Below are positions 1-13,053 of a stretch of DNA of 64,000 bases, piece by piece (position 1 is the first letter of the stretch; each line of letters opens with the position of its first letter). Origin of the DNA: Glandiceps talaboti (lineage: Eukaryota > Hemichordata > Enteropneusta > Spengelidae). Made by a program: the position numbers and the translations under genes. The notes beneath the pieces are model-generated. The model ran no database searches. It saw only the letters and a list, made by a program, of their open reading frames with translations, and was not told where the DNA came from. The stretch lies in assembly GCF_964340395.1 (NCBI RefSeq), contig NC_135570.1, forward strand, positions 13,472,822 through 13,536,821, given 5' to 3'.

Positions 1-151
<151 letters not shown>

Positions 152-187
152 AGCAAAGACAGATATACAGCTTTGGATATGACATAC

Positions 188-3100
188 CTAATTCTACCAG
201 TGTTGATTCAAAATCTTCAGTAGCTTTGATAATATCCATGTAATTCTCTAGCTGTTGAAAGAAAACACAATTGATACCCCAATGACTAATGTCATATGCA
301 AGTTCATGCGGTTTCTTCAACAAAACAAGTTTATATGCTTACTAATTATTGTCTGAACGATTGTCATTTTTATGACAAATATCAATTTTTAGCATGTGTA
401 GATTCTTATCAGTTGCTGCGTCTTTATATCAAACAGAGGTGTTGAACGGTAATTTGAAACCTGCTGTAATGTACTAACCTGACTACTGGATGTAGGTATA
501 GAATGTACCAGGCAGTGGTTGATAATACACAGTGATAGATCTTTCCATATGAAATCTCCTATAAACAATAGATCAAATATCAACTTTTGATACGTAATAA
601 TTACATACTATGTTTCATTATTTTCCATATATAGGAAAATATGAGTGACTTAAGGGGCCTTGTCACTATGAGTTGAAAAGTGAGCAGTGACATAACCATT
701 AGGTTATGAGTTAGTCTGTAAGGTACGCAGTGATGTCCTTGCACATTGGTCAACACATTGGTAGGCCGGTGAGGACGGAACGACATGATAGAACGTATCG
801 TACAGTCTAGTATTTTCATGTAATTTCTGGCTATATGAAGAATAATATTGTAATATGATATAATTATACATCCCAAACATAGTTATGAAAAATAGCGCCA
901 ATGGTGTTGTAGCACAACTGAATGTACTGTAAAGTAATTTTTTCCAAAACATTAGGTTTGCCATCTTTGACCAAAAATAAACATTTCCACAACTCCATTA
1001 AAACATAACAACATGGATCACATCATCTTGGATTGAATAATTCATCATCTCACCATCCCTAGGTACATCACTACCAGTAATCACACAAATTTACCTATAA
1101 TTTTGACAAGAAAGTAACATTTTATATACCTAATTTTTATGTCAGTTTCTTTTTCATGTTAATATTTGTCAACTTTAAGCAATATCTGAATTAAAAAACT
1201 TACCAAATATTTTCATGAGGGTGATAGTTTCCCCAGTTTGTTTATCTTCAATGCTAATACCGAAGACATATTTATGAAGGGTCTTTAGCACTGTTAGGAT
1301 ATGTTGATACAGTTGATGTGGTGCTATGTGCTGACTTCCTGTAGATGTTTTTTGTAGACTGATAGTCACAAACTAGGGATGGAAAGATAGATATGTAAGT
1401 ACAATGACAGAACCAGTGTGTCCTTGAAGCCAATTTGACACGCCACTGACACACACAATTTCTAGTGACGCACCAAAATTTGGTGTTCCCCAGTCTTACT
1501 ATGTTGTGACTCACAAGAAATGCCAGTTTTTATCATTTTGACTTGTGTGACGACAACAAAATTTGGCTATCATTAGAGAGCACACTGGACAGAGCTTCAT
1601 GACATGTGAGTGCAAGTGTGGCGTAGTTGGGGTATTTGTATGAGTGCTTGCAGGGTTCTCTGCATCTGTACTGTCATGAGTGTAGCAGAAAACACTGCAA
1701 GCACGAGTGCAAATACCCCCGAGTACCCACACTGGAACTCACATGGAATGTGGGGTTGTTATCATTACATAACTTGCATTGATTTCTTGAACTAGGCATT
1801 TACAGGGAAATGGCTGGTCAAGCATCATGCCATATTCCTATTCAGTTATCCACATTGCAGTCATTTTCGAAAGAAGTGCCACAAGAGGGCGCCCCACGTA
1901 ATGAAAAACTAGGGCTATATCACATGACAGTAAATGAATGAAGCACTCAATGAAGTGATTCAAACAACAAGTTCTTAATTTCCTGAAATTAAAAATCTCA
2001 TGATTTGAAACAAAGATAGCAGAATTTTCAACTGGTTGAGAATGTCAACAATTTTTACTGTGAAAGTTAAACACTTGGAAGTGATAATATTTCAAGGTGC
2101 CTATAATACTCAACTATCATGGCTGTCATGTCCTGATTGAAAGCGGTGTATGACCAGCACTCCTTGTGGCCAAACTATGCAAGCCTTTGTTTTTTTTCTG
2201 TTATTTAAATTAGAATATGGTGTATTCGATCACAGATTATCTATCTCCAAAAGTTAGCATACGTTCTTCAGTGTGAAAACCAAAACTACTATTTTACATA
2301 CCTGGTACGTTGAGTCAACTTTTGGTTCAACACCACTCAACAATATCATATGTTTAAACAAATGCTCCATACTTCGTTTACCTGGTCAAAAAAAGAACAT
2401 AACACTAGATTAGATAACAAATAAGCATTCTTATATTATTTTTTTGTATTAGTCTCGAACTGAAAGCGACTCGTAGACTAGTGACAAAAGCCCCTTAGGT
2501 AACTCGTATTTTCCTTGGCTGAAACGAAGAAAAATATTGGGGAATACCATCTAATCATATTTTTTCATGTTTGTTATTGGTATAATTTTCAGTGTTTTTG
2601 ATTTCAAATTATGTATTTGTAATTTATCATAAATGCAACCTGTACTAACAATCTTAACACATAGCCTTACCGAAGGACTGCATTTTGTTGTTCAGCACTT
2701 TGCTTGCATGTAGTGCCCTCACTGTAGTTTCTACTTTGTTGCTCAAAGCTGGAAAATGACAAGAAAATTATGTAAGGTTTAATCAATATGTAAATTGCTG
2801 AAACAATAAAGCATTTGTTATTGCATCTAATTACTGACTCTTGCTACCTAAATCTAAGAAATAGTGCTTGTTGCCTGAATCCGAGAGAAAAAAGCTCCTG
2901 AAAATTCTGTACACTTTACAGGAACAAAGTGCTGACCAAGAAAGGGATGCGAAGAGCACCAACAATGTATTGGATCAATAGAATATGGAACTATCTATTT
3001 TAACAAGTTGCAATCTAATGTTGTCTGATGATATCGATTGGGTGTAATCTAGATTAGTTCTTTGTATTTTGTATTATGAACCATTGGCTGCATACTAGTT

Positions 3101-6100
3101 TCATAATGCCAAGAAACTACACCACTTCATTACATGATGCAATGTAACAAGGATGTTAAAAATAGCAATGCAGCATAGGTTTTTATAGCATCCACGTACA
3201 CAAACTTTTTCCCACAGCCATGTACCAGCTATGGGAGTATAGGTATTTCCACAGTTTTCTAAGATAGACATAAACTAAAACTATTGTAGCAACATGTTGA
3301 TACAACAGTGATAAACTATTGAATGGACATTGGTTTCTCAGTAGGGCGGCATCACAGAGTTTGATTGAGAGTTCCATGAACTTGCCACAGTGTACTTGAT
3401 CACTGGGTGATTAGAATCGCACAACAGAGGAATCACTATCACCCACTTGTGTAATCTACCACATAAGAGAACAATAGATTTAGTTTGTGTCTATCTTAAT
3501 AGTAAACCGAAGGCTGGATTACCAGAGTCGTACCTAGGTTCTCCAACATAGCATATAAACACGGAGAATACAGTCATTTATACTCACATATCTTTAGCTG
3601 TGTTGCCAGAATACAATGCAGTTTATCAGAGTCTTTGACAGCAGGTACGTTCCACACTACTCTCTTTGACCATGCCTCCCCGAGAGAATAAATCAAAGTT
3701 TCCTGGTTCACTCTCAGTTCTGCCTGATGAAAATATAAAGATTATGATTAGCTGAGCTAATCCAAGATCCTGAGTGAAAAGAGTACTACAGTTCTTTGCA
3801 TGGAAGTGTCCCAATTCATGTTATTAGACACACTGCGATTACTTATTCTTTGGACATGACGTTGAAAGTGATTTACTCAGCAGTAAAGCAAAATAAAAAA
3901 GTTTTTGCATTTCTGATAACTTGACCGACTCTAGTTCAAACAGCCGACCCTAAACACTTTTAAACATTTAAAACAAAAAGATAAGAAATTCTTTGTCTTC
4001 TTGACCTTCATGCACATCTGTTTTCTTTCCCCAGTGATGTCTGTACATATTTCATCAAACTATCACAGTGGGGATATTCTGACTGACATTTTTTTGGGGT
4101 TTTGGGTCAAAATATTTTTCAAAAATAACAAATAATTCAAAAGATCAAATCAAATCAAATCCTGAACTACCTATCATATTTTCAGAGGACATGTTATTGG
4201 AAACACACAATTATTATTTTTATTTGGTCTAATAAGTGATACGAAGCTATTTTTCGAGGTATGTAAGAGTCCCAAAATTGACATAGTGTGCGTAAAAGTG
4301 CTCAACGCTCACTTTGTCGAAAATGGCTACTAGATGTGAAAGACTAGTACACTACACGACAGAACAGTAAGAAACTACACTCACTGTTGAGCACTTTTAC
4401 TCTCACTTTGTCAATTTTGGGACCCTTACATACCTGTATTTTTCACTTACCTTCAAAGATTTTATAATCTTCATTTCAGTCAATTTTCCTTTTAAAAGAT
4501 GTTTAAGGTTTTCTTGCTAAGAAAGTAGAAAAACAAAAAGTGTACAAAAAGAACGTAAACTTGTGAGAACTCAAAATGTCACACATTCATATCACTCTAG
4601 TCCTTTCTAAGTTACTTTTCAACATTTTTGTAATGTGATCTCAATTTCATTAAGTATTTTGTAGTTTATTATTTTTCAGCAATTAAACAATCAACTAATG
4701 CCATGTCAATTTTTTGGGGGAAACGTCATAAAATGTATACATGCACAATGCAAATTTTGAGATTAAGACTGAAATATTGCCAGCAGGTACATTGCATATG
4801 TCCCTGGGATATCTACGAGATAATATGAGAACTCATATAACATATGTCCCAGGAACATTGTAAGTATAGGAATATCCCCATAACACTGCTACTATAGAAA
4901 TGCCCCTGGAACACTGCTACTACAGAAATATCCCTGGAACACTGCTACTACAGAAATATCCCTGGAACACTGCTACTACAGAAATATCCATGGAACACTG
5001 CTACTACAGAAATATCCCTGGAACACTGCTACTACAGAAATATCCCTGGAACACTGCTACTACAGAAATACCCCTGGAACACTGCTACTACAGAAATATC
5101 CCTGGAACACTGCTACTACAGAAATATCCCTGGAACACTGCTACTACAGAAATATCCCTGGAACACTGCTACTACAGAAATATCCCTGGAACACTGCTAC
5201 TACAGAAATATCCCTGGAACACTGCTACTGCAGAAATATCCCTGGAACACTGCTACTACAGAAATATCCCTGGAACACTGCTACTACAGAAATATCCCCA
5301 TAACACTGCTACTACAGAAATATCCCTGGAACACTGCTACTACAGAAATATCCCTGGAACACTGCTACTACAGAAATATCCCTGGAACACTGCTACTACA
5401 GAAATATCCTTGGAACACTGCTACTACAGAAATATCCCTGGAACACTGCTACTACAGAAATATCCCTGGAACACTGCTACTACAGAAATATCCCTGGAAC
5501 ACTGCTACTACAGAAATATCCCTGGAACACTGCTACTACAGAAATATCCCTGGAAAACTGCTAATACAGAAATATCCCTGGGGCACTGCTACTACAGAAA
5601 TATCCCTGGAACACTGCTACTACAGAAATATCCCTGGAACACTGCTACTACAGAAATATCCCTGGAACACTGCTACTACAGAAATACCCCTGGAACACTG
5701 CTACTACAGAAATATCCCTGGAACACGGCTACTACAGAAATATCCCTGGAACACTGCTACTACAGAAATATCCCTGGAACACTGCTACTACAGAAATATC
5801 CCTGGAACACTGCTACTACAGAAATATCCCTGGAACACTGCTACTACAGAAATATCCCTGGAACACTGCTACTACAGAAATATCCCTGGAAAACTGCTAC
5901 TACAGAAATATCCCTGGAACACTGCTACTACAGAAATATCCCTGGAATACTGCTAATACAGAAATGTCCCTGGAAAACATTGCTACATTTACCATCTGGC
6001 TCAACAAAAATCTTACTTACACTGCTACATTTTATCATCTGACTCAACAAAAATCTTACTAACACTGCTACATTTTATCATCTGACTCAACAAAAATCTT

Positions 6101-9100
6101 ACCAAAAGTGCTACATTTTATCGTCTGGCTCAACAATAATATTACTCACATCACTACATTTAACAAACATCCCCCTGCCATCACCCTAGAGAAAAGAGTA
6201 CTTACAAGCTCAGTAAGCAATTCACAAGCTTTCATATATTCCCGCACTCTTAGTGCCTCAGTAAAATTCTCCAAAGACTCGTCAACCTGGACAAAAAAAA
6301 AAGACAAAGATAATTTGTTTTATTCACTTACACATATTTCACTGCTATGATTCATGCATGTGTCATCAGGTAAATCTGACTCAAATGAAAACAAAGTAAT
6401 TGATAAAACCAAACACTAGGGGTACATATTTCACCAATGGACACACATATCTCAGGGAAGCTTCTTGGAAGACACTTTTAACTACAGTTTCCAATGGCAG
6501 AATACCATACGAATAATTAACTACAAACAATCCAATAGGAGAATACCTTATGAATAATTAACTAGAAACAATCCAATGGGAGAATACCTTACAAATAATC
6601 TCTAAAGTCTTCATAATGGCATTGGTACGTTGAAGTTGTTTGGATAAATCATGGAAGTCACTTGTTGAACTACTTAACTGACTGCTCACATCATTCTGCC
6701 AAGTAAAATATTAAGAAAAAAATAAATCATTTCTCATACAGTGTTATTTCTTTTTATAGTATTTATGCTAAGATTTAGGAACCTGTTAGGAAATCTGTTT
6801 GAGAATAGTTTGAGTGAGGAACTCACGTAAAAATGTGGCGAAATCTAGGAGATTTTAGGGGTGATCACACAATGTCACACGCTCAATAAACGAACTGAAC
6901 TTCGTTCATCTAACTTTATTGCATTACACCAAGTATATTGGGTTAGGGAATGACAAGTTCTTTTACACATTTTGTCATGACTTCCTACAATGCCATTTGT
7001 TCAGTGGCCATGATTAAATTCTAGCCCTCACTTGGACAAATCTGGGGGGCGCCCTCTAGCAATTCTTGTATGCAAATGATTAAGAGAACTTTGCCATTGA
7101 TAATCAGAATATGGCATATTTATCCCTTATTATATTACTCATTACTATATTCAATAGAAAATGTTTCATATTGCTATACAGTGTAACCTAAGCAGTGTGC
7201 TCTGCAATGATAGCCAAATTTTGTTGTTGTGAGTCAAAATGATAAAAACTGGCATTTCTTGTGAGTCACCACATAGTAAGAGATAGGGGAACACCAAATT
7301 TTGGTGCGTCACTAGAAATAGTGTGCATCAGTGACACGTCATATTGACTTAGAGGGCACACTGACACTAAGAAAGAGAAATTTGTTTTGGACTGTTAAGA
7401 CCCCTCCCCTGACTAAATTCGAGAGTCTTGAATCACTGATATACATGAGCCAGTACTATGAAAGATTTGCCAGTAGTTTAGGAAAAGAGATATTGAAGTC
7501 TGTAATCACAACTATCTACATCACATTCACTGATAGCGTGGTCTACATGTATGCCAGTTTGATGCACCACTGACACAAAAAATATCTTGTGACACACCAA
7601 CATTTAGTGGTCCCTACTCCTTCCTATGTGGTGACTAACAACCTAGTTTTATCACTGTGACCCACAACAAAATTTGTTTTCTTTCACTAGCGGATACACT
7701 GATTACCAGTAACTAAATCATTTATGGCATTATAGCGTGTGGAAGCCATGTCAAACAAAAAATATGGAATATATACTCTGGTCGTTCTACATCATGACAA
7801 CATGCATTTATGTCACTACAACATGTGTCTATGTCACTGGTTCTGCTGTGTTTGAAATATGAATCAAAACGTTCAAAACTGCCATTACCTTCCCAGATTT
7901 TTCTTTGATATTACTGGCGCTGGTATAATTATGTTATTGTCTGATATCTTTCTTCATTCAGCAAGAAAATACTTGTGACCTAAGGGTTGTCACTATGAGT
8001 CTAGCAACTCGTAGTGACAAAGCCCCCTAGGTCACTTGGAAGAAAAATACTGAGGAATACCATCTACTTGTATTTCTTATGTTGTGCACATCCTCAAAAA
8101 TTCAACACAAATTTCTTGGGAGATGAGTAATGAGTAAATTAGGAGTACATTACCTGTATTTTGCTTGTAAGTGATGAAATTTCTTTTGAGGTTGAATCAA
8201 CCTTACTGTAGAGTTCTGTGGTTGATGTAAAACTCAGGCCGAAGTCTGAATATTTCGTATTTAGGTACGAGCTTAACTCGTATTTGATCGAGTCCACTTT
8301 GTTAGCAATTTTGCTCATTCTGGTTGGAAGATCTTCTTTTTCAAGGCCACCTATAAGACCAGATAAACACTGACAGTGAAAAGACAACATTTATACAGCG
8401 CTGGCAAGCTAAGAATACCGTTTGCGGCATACGTGTATGCAACTTTTATGTCTTCATTAACGTTCATTTAGGGGAGGGGGTTTTGTCCTAAACGGATGAA
8501 GAGCATTTATTGCGCTCGTGCGACATTGAGTGATCGTCATTTATATCTTTGATGTTGAACACAAACTTACATCACTGGCAATAACATTTGGTCCATTAGC
8601 TTGTCAGCTCTTACATACATTGATAGATAAGAATGACAAATATATGGTAGGTTGTATGCTTTCTGTGGGTCATACATGTATGCATATGTAACATGGGCCA
8701 CTACACAGCGAGCTGGAAAGTCATGCACTACATATTATGACAGTTTAGTGGATGGGATATGTTGGGACAGTCAATGTACAGGGGAACTAGCTGTAGCATG
8801 TTTGTTTGCAAAAAACAACAACATGCAAACTAAAGGCCATACAAGACCAACTTGTCACCCACACAGATAAGTACTACAGAAAAGCCTGTCCCTAGTACCT
8901 AGTCCTGCTTACAGATGGAGTAAGTCGTCCCTTGTAATCTCTTAACTAATACACAGTCTGCAACAGTGCAAGCACTAGACTGTACCATGATTGATCCCTG
9001 CTCTTGACCAGGGTGCCCACTAATATTGGCATGTTGTAATCGTACAATACAATACAACTCAGCGCACACTTCTCAAATTCTAGGTTGTATCTTTACAGTT

Positions 9101-9579
9101 TTCATCTCGGGTCTTGATAAAGATTGAGTGCAATGCCATAAGAAATCTGCTAGTGCTAGAGAAGGGGGTATATTTTTAGTTGATCGACGTGTATTTTTTT
9201 TCTTTTTCTTTGATGTATCTATAGTTGGTACAATGTTCTCAATTCTTGTCTTATCAAAGCAAAACAATTCTAGGAAGGCTTGTTCAAAATTTACAGAACA
9301 TCTAAACGAGTATTTCTATAAATGACAGCTGGTGGCAGTGCACTACACATATGATATATGTGACATATCGCAGAGGATGGGAGATGATGTACGGGAGTCG
9401 ACATCTGTGCAAAATTTTCATGCAAATACATCAGTATTTTTCGTCTGTACCGATGTGTAAAAACTCATTTTCATTTCGTTCATGCATAGTGATATCTTGT
9501 TGAAAATAATAATGATACATAAACACATGACACGAAACTTACCTGAAGTGGCCAGCACTTCTGCTACGAGCGAAGCCAT
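188..9579 (-). CDS. ZW10: ZW10 (kinetochore / ER-tethering protein), N-terminal half, 11 coding exons, runs off the left edge
   Basis: ZW10 is a subunit of the RZZ complex, which recruits dynein and checkpoint proteins to kinetochores, and of the NRZ complex, which tethers Golgi-to-ER vesicles. Coding exons in transcript order: 9543-9579, 8154-8350, 6588-6695, 6206-6286, 4451-4516, 3588-3723, 2671-2748, 2302-2381, 1204-1372, 479-558, 188-251. They join in frame with GT-AG introns into 365 codons; the vertebrate protein is about 780 residues, so roughly half is present. The start is MASLVAEVLATSG. Recognisable blocks in family order are GLEKEDLPTRMSKI (near residue 14), ETLIYSLGEAWSK (about 171), GDFIWKDLSLCIINHCLVHS (about 318) and LENYMDIIKATEDFES (about 345). 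The start codon lies in an AAGATGGC context resembling a YY1 site. All exons are intact. The introns are loaded with MITEs and a large minisatellite. Identification rests on remembered family similarity and collinear order. Confidence 0.93.
1414..1587. mobile_element. hAT-like MITE, family 1, copy 1
   Basis: A 174-bp element with ends CAGTGTGTCC and GAGCACACTG (short terminal inverted repeats). It is flanked by near-identical 8-bp direct repeats, GACAGAAC at 1406-1413 and GACAGAGC at 1588-1595, the duplication length typical of hAT transposons. It lies in ZW10 intron 8, upstream of exon 9 on the minus strand. Two related copies lie in another ZW10 intron near 7.2 and 7.6 kb. No coding capacity. 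Confidence 0.7.
4256..4436. mobile_element. hAT-like MITE, family 2, abutting a ZW10 splice donor
   Basis: A 181-bp element with terminal inverted repeats of about 28 bp, beginning GAGGTATGTAAGAGTCCC on the left and CAGGTATGTAAGGGTCCC on the right (reverse complement). It is flanked by perfect 8-bp duplications TATTTTTC at 4248-4255 and 4437-4444. A TIR of CAG type with an 8-bp duplication is hAT-like. No ORF. The right duplication ends six bases from the end of ZW10 exon 5. Confidence 0.82.
4870..5979. repeat. 28-bp minisatellite, about 39 copies
   Basis: Nearly identical head-to-tail units, CTGGAACACTGCTACTACAG plus AAATATCC, fill about 1.1 kb of ZW10 intron 4. Variants such as CCATAACACTG are scattered through the array. 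Because 28 is not a multiple of 3, the long open frame across it cycles through three peptide versions, which marks it as a repeat and not a gene. There are no unique spacers, so it is not a CRISPR array. Confidence 0.97.
5980..6163. repeat. 43-bp tandem repeat, about four copies
   Basis: Units of the type TGCTACATTTTATCATCTGA followed by CTCAACAAAAATCTTAC repeat directly after the 28-bp array and run to within about 45 bases of ZW10 exon 4. Related single units occur near 36.8-37.3 kb and 59.2-59.4 kb, so the unit belongs to a dispersed family. Confidence 0.8.
7193..7363. mobile_element. hAT-like MITE, family 1, copy 2 (inverted relative to copy 1)
   Basis: Its reverse complement matches 1414-1587 over its whole length, including the internal segment CACCAAAATTTGGTG. 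It starts CAGTGTGCTC and ends GGCACACTG, and imperfect 8-bp duplications (AACCTAAG and ACACTAAG) flank it. It lies in ZW10 intron 2. Confidence 0.65.
7528..7701. mobile_element. hAT-like MITE, family 1, diverged copy 3
   Basis: Same family and orientation as copy 1 but more diverged. It shares the segments CACCACTGACAC, GTGACACACCAA and CAACAAAATTTG in order. With the oppositely oriented copy at 7193-7363 it forms a long imperfect hairpin in ZW10 intron 2. Boundaries are approximate. Confidence 0.55.
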
Positions 9580-9812
9580 CTTGAAAATTCTAAGTCTGGC
9601 GCCCCCACCCACAATACAGTGCGGTTTCTGCTCGACGTCATCTCCCACATAGAGGGCGCAATCCACGATGATACCTTTATATTAAAACTTTATTTCGGGA
9701 AAGAAAACAACGCAACAACGTTCAAAAACATCCCATAGATAAAAATGAAATACACACAAAAACAACATTATAAAGCAATTTGAACTCTAAAAAAGACAAA
9801 CTGACAAATACA

Positions 9813-9816
9813 CAAA

Positions 9817-9875
<59 letters not shown>

Positions 9876-9878
9876 ATA
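9813..9878. repeat. (TAAA)n microsatellite
   Basis: About 16 uninterrupted tetranucleotide units, some 230 bases upstream of the ZW10 start codon. Confidence 0.95.
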
Positions 9879-10164
9879 CAAGCATTTATACATGCTAATA
9901 TTGTGACTTTATATAGACGCATGTGTTAAAACTTGCGGATGCCTGGGATTCTTACATACTCATGCATTTTTTTTGGGTGTGTTCCTCCCTCGTACATCAA
10001 TAGACTAACCACTTCTAGACCGTCGAGGGCAGAGATACGCGGGGAACTATGGTCGCTTGGTCCTAATTGATCATTTGGCTAATATACTATTGGGCGTGAC
10101 TGCTTCATTTAAAATAAATAATGATTTCATAATTATTTATGTGAAAAATGTATACGTGCAGGGC

Positions 10165-11740
10165 AGAGCGAGGTTTTAAAGATGTATAGCAATGTTTACT
10201 TGGCATCAACATTCATAAAGTCAACTATCGGCCATACACGTGTGCGTGCATGATTGGGTATGTACCATGGAAGTATAACTTGCTGTACCCGTGGGTTATA
10301 CTTCCGTGGATGTACAATGGTCCGGTTCAGTCAGGTCACGTCATTGTTCAGTACGCACTTAAAACGCAATTAGGCCGAGATTGTTTAATCTGTAACATAT
10401 TGTTCTAATAGAGAAATGTCACACAACTGCTGGCATCAGACCATGGACGAACTGAACCTGTTACAAACAAGGAAAGTAAACAATCGAATTGGATTATTTA
10501 ATAACACTTGGCTTAGCATGTTGGAACAGCAGAGACTTGTATTACACACCATGGTTTGATAGGAACAGTTTTATGGACTCTTTATGGGTACACGAATTGC
10601 CAGGGGAACTGGAAATTTGTTCGTGAACTTGAACTATTATGTAAAGTGGCCATAAAACTGTTCTTACCAAATGCTAGAGTGTAATACAAGTCTCTGTACT
10701 TCCAACATGCTGTGCCAAGTGTTATTAATTCAGTTGTTTACTTTCCCTGTTTGTAACAGGTTCCGTTCGTCCACATGGTCTGGTGTCTGCAGTTGTAAAT
10801 GGGTTTATGATCACAAATTCCTAAAACTAACCTCTTCACAGTTTCACTCAAATTCTGTATTAAAAAAAATAAATATCTTCTATACTTTCATTAAATTCTC
10901 TCTCTGAACGTCTGTGTGTTGGTGATACGAACAGAGGGGAAGTGGACTGTTTTGCTCCGTAAAAGCCGCCTATCTGGAGGCCCTGGATATAGGATGTTGT
11001 CTCCTGTACGAATAAGGCCATTTATTGTAAACAGTAAATGTAACAGCATTAATTATTACAGCCATCCACACGATCTTTACTAACCGTCCAATGCTCTTGC
11101 GTCTGACAGCAGTCGAGTTGGTTGAGTTCCAGTATGGCCAATGCAGCATGTTTGCCAGGTCATAGATGTATAACCCAATTCTAAATATTCATACTTCTAG
11201 ACTAGGGCAATGCTCAGAGGGTACATTATACCAATTCACTCACCTAAAATCCCTTCACTAGATTGTTTTAAGGTTCAATATTTCAACTTTACTACTTCTA
11301 GATCTACAGGGCAAGTTAATATCATCTCTTTAAAAAATGTGTGCTGGAAATTGTACCCTGCAATCTTCTTTTATGCAGACATATCCACATAATCACACAG
11401 ACACAATTCGATTCTACAAAGTACCATTGAAATTAGGACTACGTCACAGGTGTATGTTACACGCATATCATATCACACAACTAAAGCTACGTGACGGTCA
11501 AGACTTTCCCAGTCAATCTACTGGTTACCATGGAGTCATCCAGGCCGAACAAACACAGCACATGTGGGCTCCGTGTAAGTAATCGTTCACTTTTGCTTTG
11601 TTGGACATGAATCGTGATGAAAAACAAGTCAAGGTGTACCTACTACGAAATAGTTACAAGCTGTTAGCTAATGAGGAAAATATGGCTCTGCCATAAAGTC
11701 TTTTTGACATTCTTAATCCACTAGTGTTATAAGACCTCAA
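10165..11740 (+). repeat. Left copy of an old tandem duplication of non-coding DNA
   Basis: Several blocks recur in the same order in 12835-14255. Examples are ATAGCAATG...ACTATCGG (10187 and 12853), CAGTACGCAC (about 10350 and 12948), AAATGGGTTT (10797 and 13028), a block rich in TCTGACAGC (about 11100 and 13500) and TCCTACGAAATG-like sequence (about 11640 and 14130). Divergence is substantial. This copy carries the foldback element that the right copy lacks. Confidence 0.6.
10423..10796. mobile_element. Foldback element with arms of about 160 bp
   Basis: The left arm starting ACAACTGCTGGCATCAGACC is mirrored by the right arm ending GGTCTGGTGTCTGCAGTTGT. Matching inverted blocks include CCTGTTACAAACA, GTAATACAAGTCTC and ATAAAACTGTTC around a centre of about 60 bp. 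The right copy of the surrounding duplication reads straight through at the equivalent place, as expected for an insertion here. No coding capacity. Confidence 0.75.
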
Positions 11741-12453
11741 TGATAAACACAAGTTTAATAATCGCTTAGGTTAAGTCAGTCCAGCATATATTTTGACATA
11801 CTAGTATATTCGAGGTGCGAACAATGGTCCCTCGTTTACAATTGCACATTTGAACTAAACGCCGAGTTACACAATATCCAGCACACGTTGCATCATGCAC
11901 ATATCACGTGAGTGTATATGATGCATTGCTTTATCTATGCCACCAAGTCAAGTACCTGTGCAGACAACATTTAGGTAAGGCAAGGACCCTGGCGTAACGC
12001 CAAATGTAAAAATAATTCACGTCGGGTAGTCACTGTTCACATCAAGTCAAGGACCAATAAAATAAATTAATGCCAGGCGATACCGATGAGTAACCACGCT
12101 ATTTTAACTTCATTCATTGACCTTAAGTAACCCTGAGAATGTTAAGAGAAATGTGTTAATTCTAGAAACCTTTCTACATGAAGTTCTTAACTACAGCTTT
12201 CACAATGCATGTTGAATGAGGTAACTGATTCTTGATAGCTTTTGACGCAAAGTCACTTTAAAACATACGTGTACAGTTGCAATACTGCAACAACTAAACG
12301 GGTTTTTGGCCACGTGATCAGTCCACATTTGAGCAATTAACTTGTGGTTGTTTGTTGTATTCCGTAATGATAGAATCCGTCTCTGTCACACATTTTAAAA
12401 TAAACACTAGTACTATTTCAGAATGAAGAATTGAGTCATTTTGAATTTCTTTT

Positions 12454-12503
12454 TACAGCTAAAATGATGTAGGCTTTGTGTTTCATTCACGTGATATGAC
12501 CTT

Positions 12504-12562
<59 letters not shown>

Positions 12563-12749
12563 CTCAGATAATTTCTAATGCAAAAGAAACAATGACATAG
12601 GTGCCGTGTACAGTGTAATGTCCCATCCGTGAAACTCCAAACCTACGTAATGTCGATGTCCCATCAGTGAAACACCAAGCCTACATCATTTTAGCTGTAA
12701 TGTCGATGTCCCATCAGTGAAACACCAAGCCTACATCATTTTAGCTGTA
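12454..12749. mobile_element. TIR element (MITE), copy 1
   Basis: A 296-bp segment bounded by inverted repeats TACAGCTAAAATGATGTAGG and its complement CCTACATCATTTTAGCTGTA. The right-end sequence, with GATGTCCCATCAGTGAAACA, is duplicated in tandem inside the element. A (CA)n tract lies near the left end. Confidence 0.65.
12506..12558. repeat. (CA)n microsatellite
   Basis: A pure dinucleotide tract of about 26 units inside the TIR element. Confidence 0.95.
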
Positions 12750-13053
12750 TAACTAGCCTTTGCACGATTCCTGGAGTTTACATGTAGTACACAACCGCTA
12801 AGTTTATTCTATGCTTCATATGGGCAAAATGCATTGCGATGTATTATCTGATAGCAATGGTTGCTTGGCTCTGATGTATACAGTAAGGTTAACTATCGGA
12901 CATCGATGCTTAGTAGAGCGAAGGTCGGGTTCATTCAGGTCAACGCTCAGTACGCACAGAATAGATGGTTAGGCCTACATTGCAGAATCAATAAAATATT
13001 GTTAAAATAGTACAAGTGGAGTAGCATAAATGGGTTTCTAATCAACCATTCTT

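Noticed and set aside
4870-5979. CRISPR-like regular array
   Set aside because: Units are head to tail with no unique spacers, and the context is a eukaryotic intron.
4900-6042. 380-codon plus-strand open frame
   Set aside because: It is a translation of the 28-bp minisatellite in a ZW10 intron. The three-version peptide cycle follows from the repeat period.
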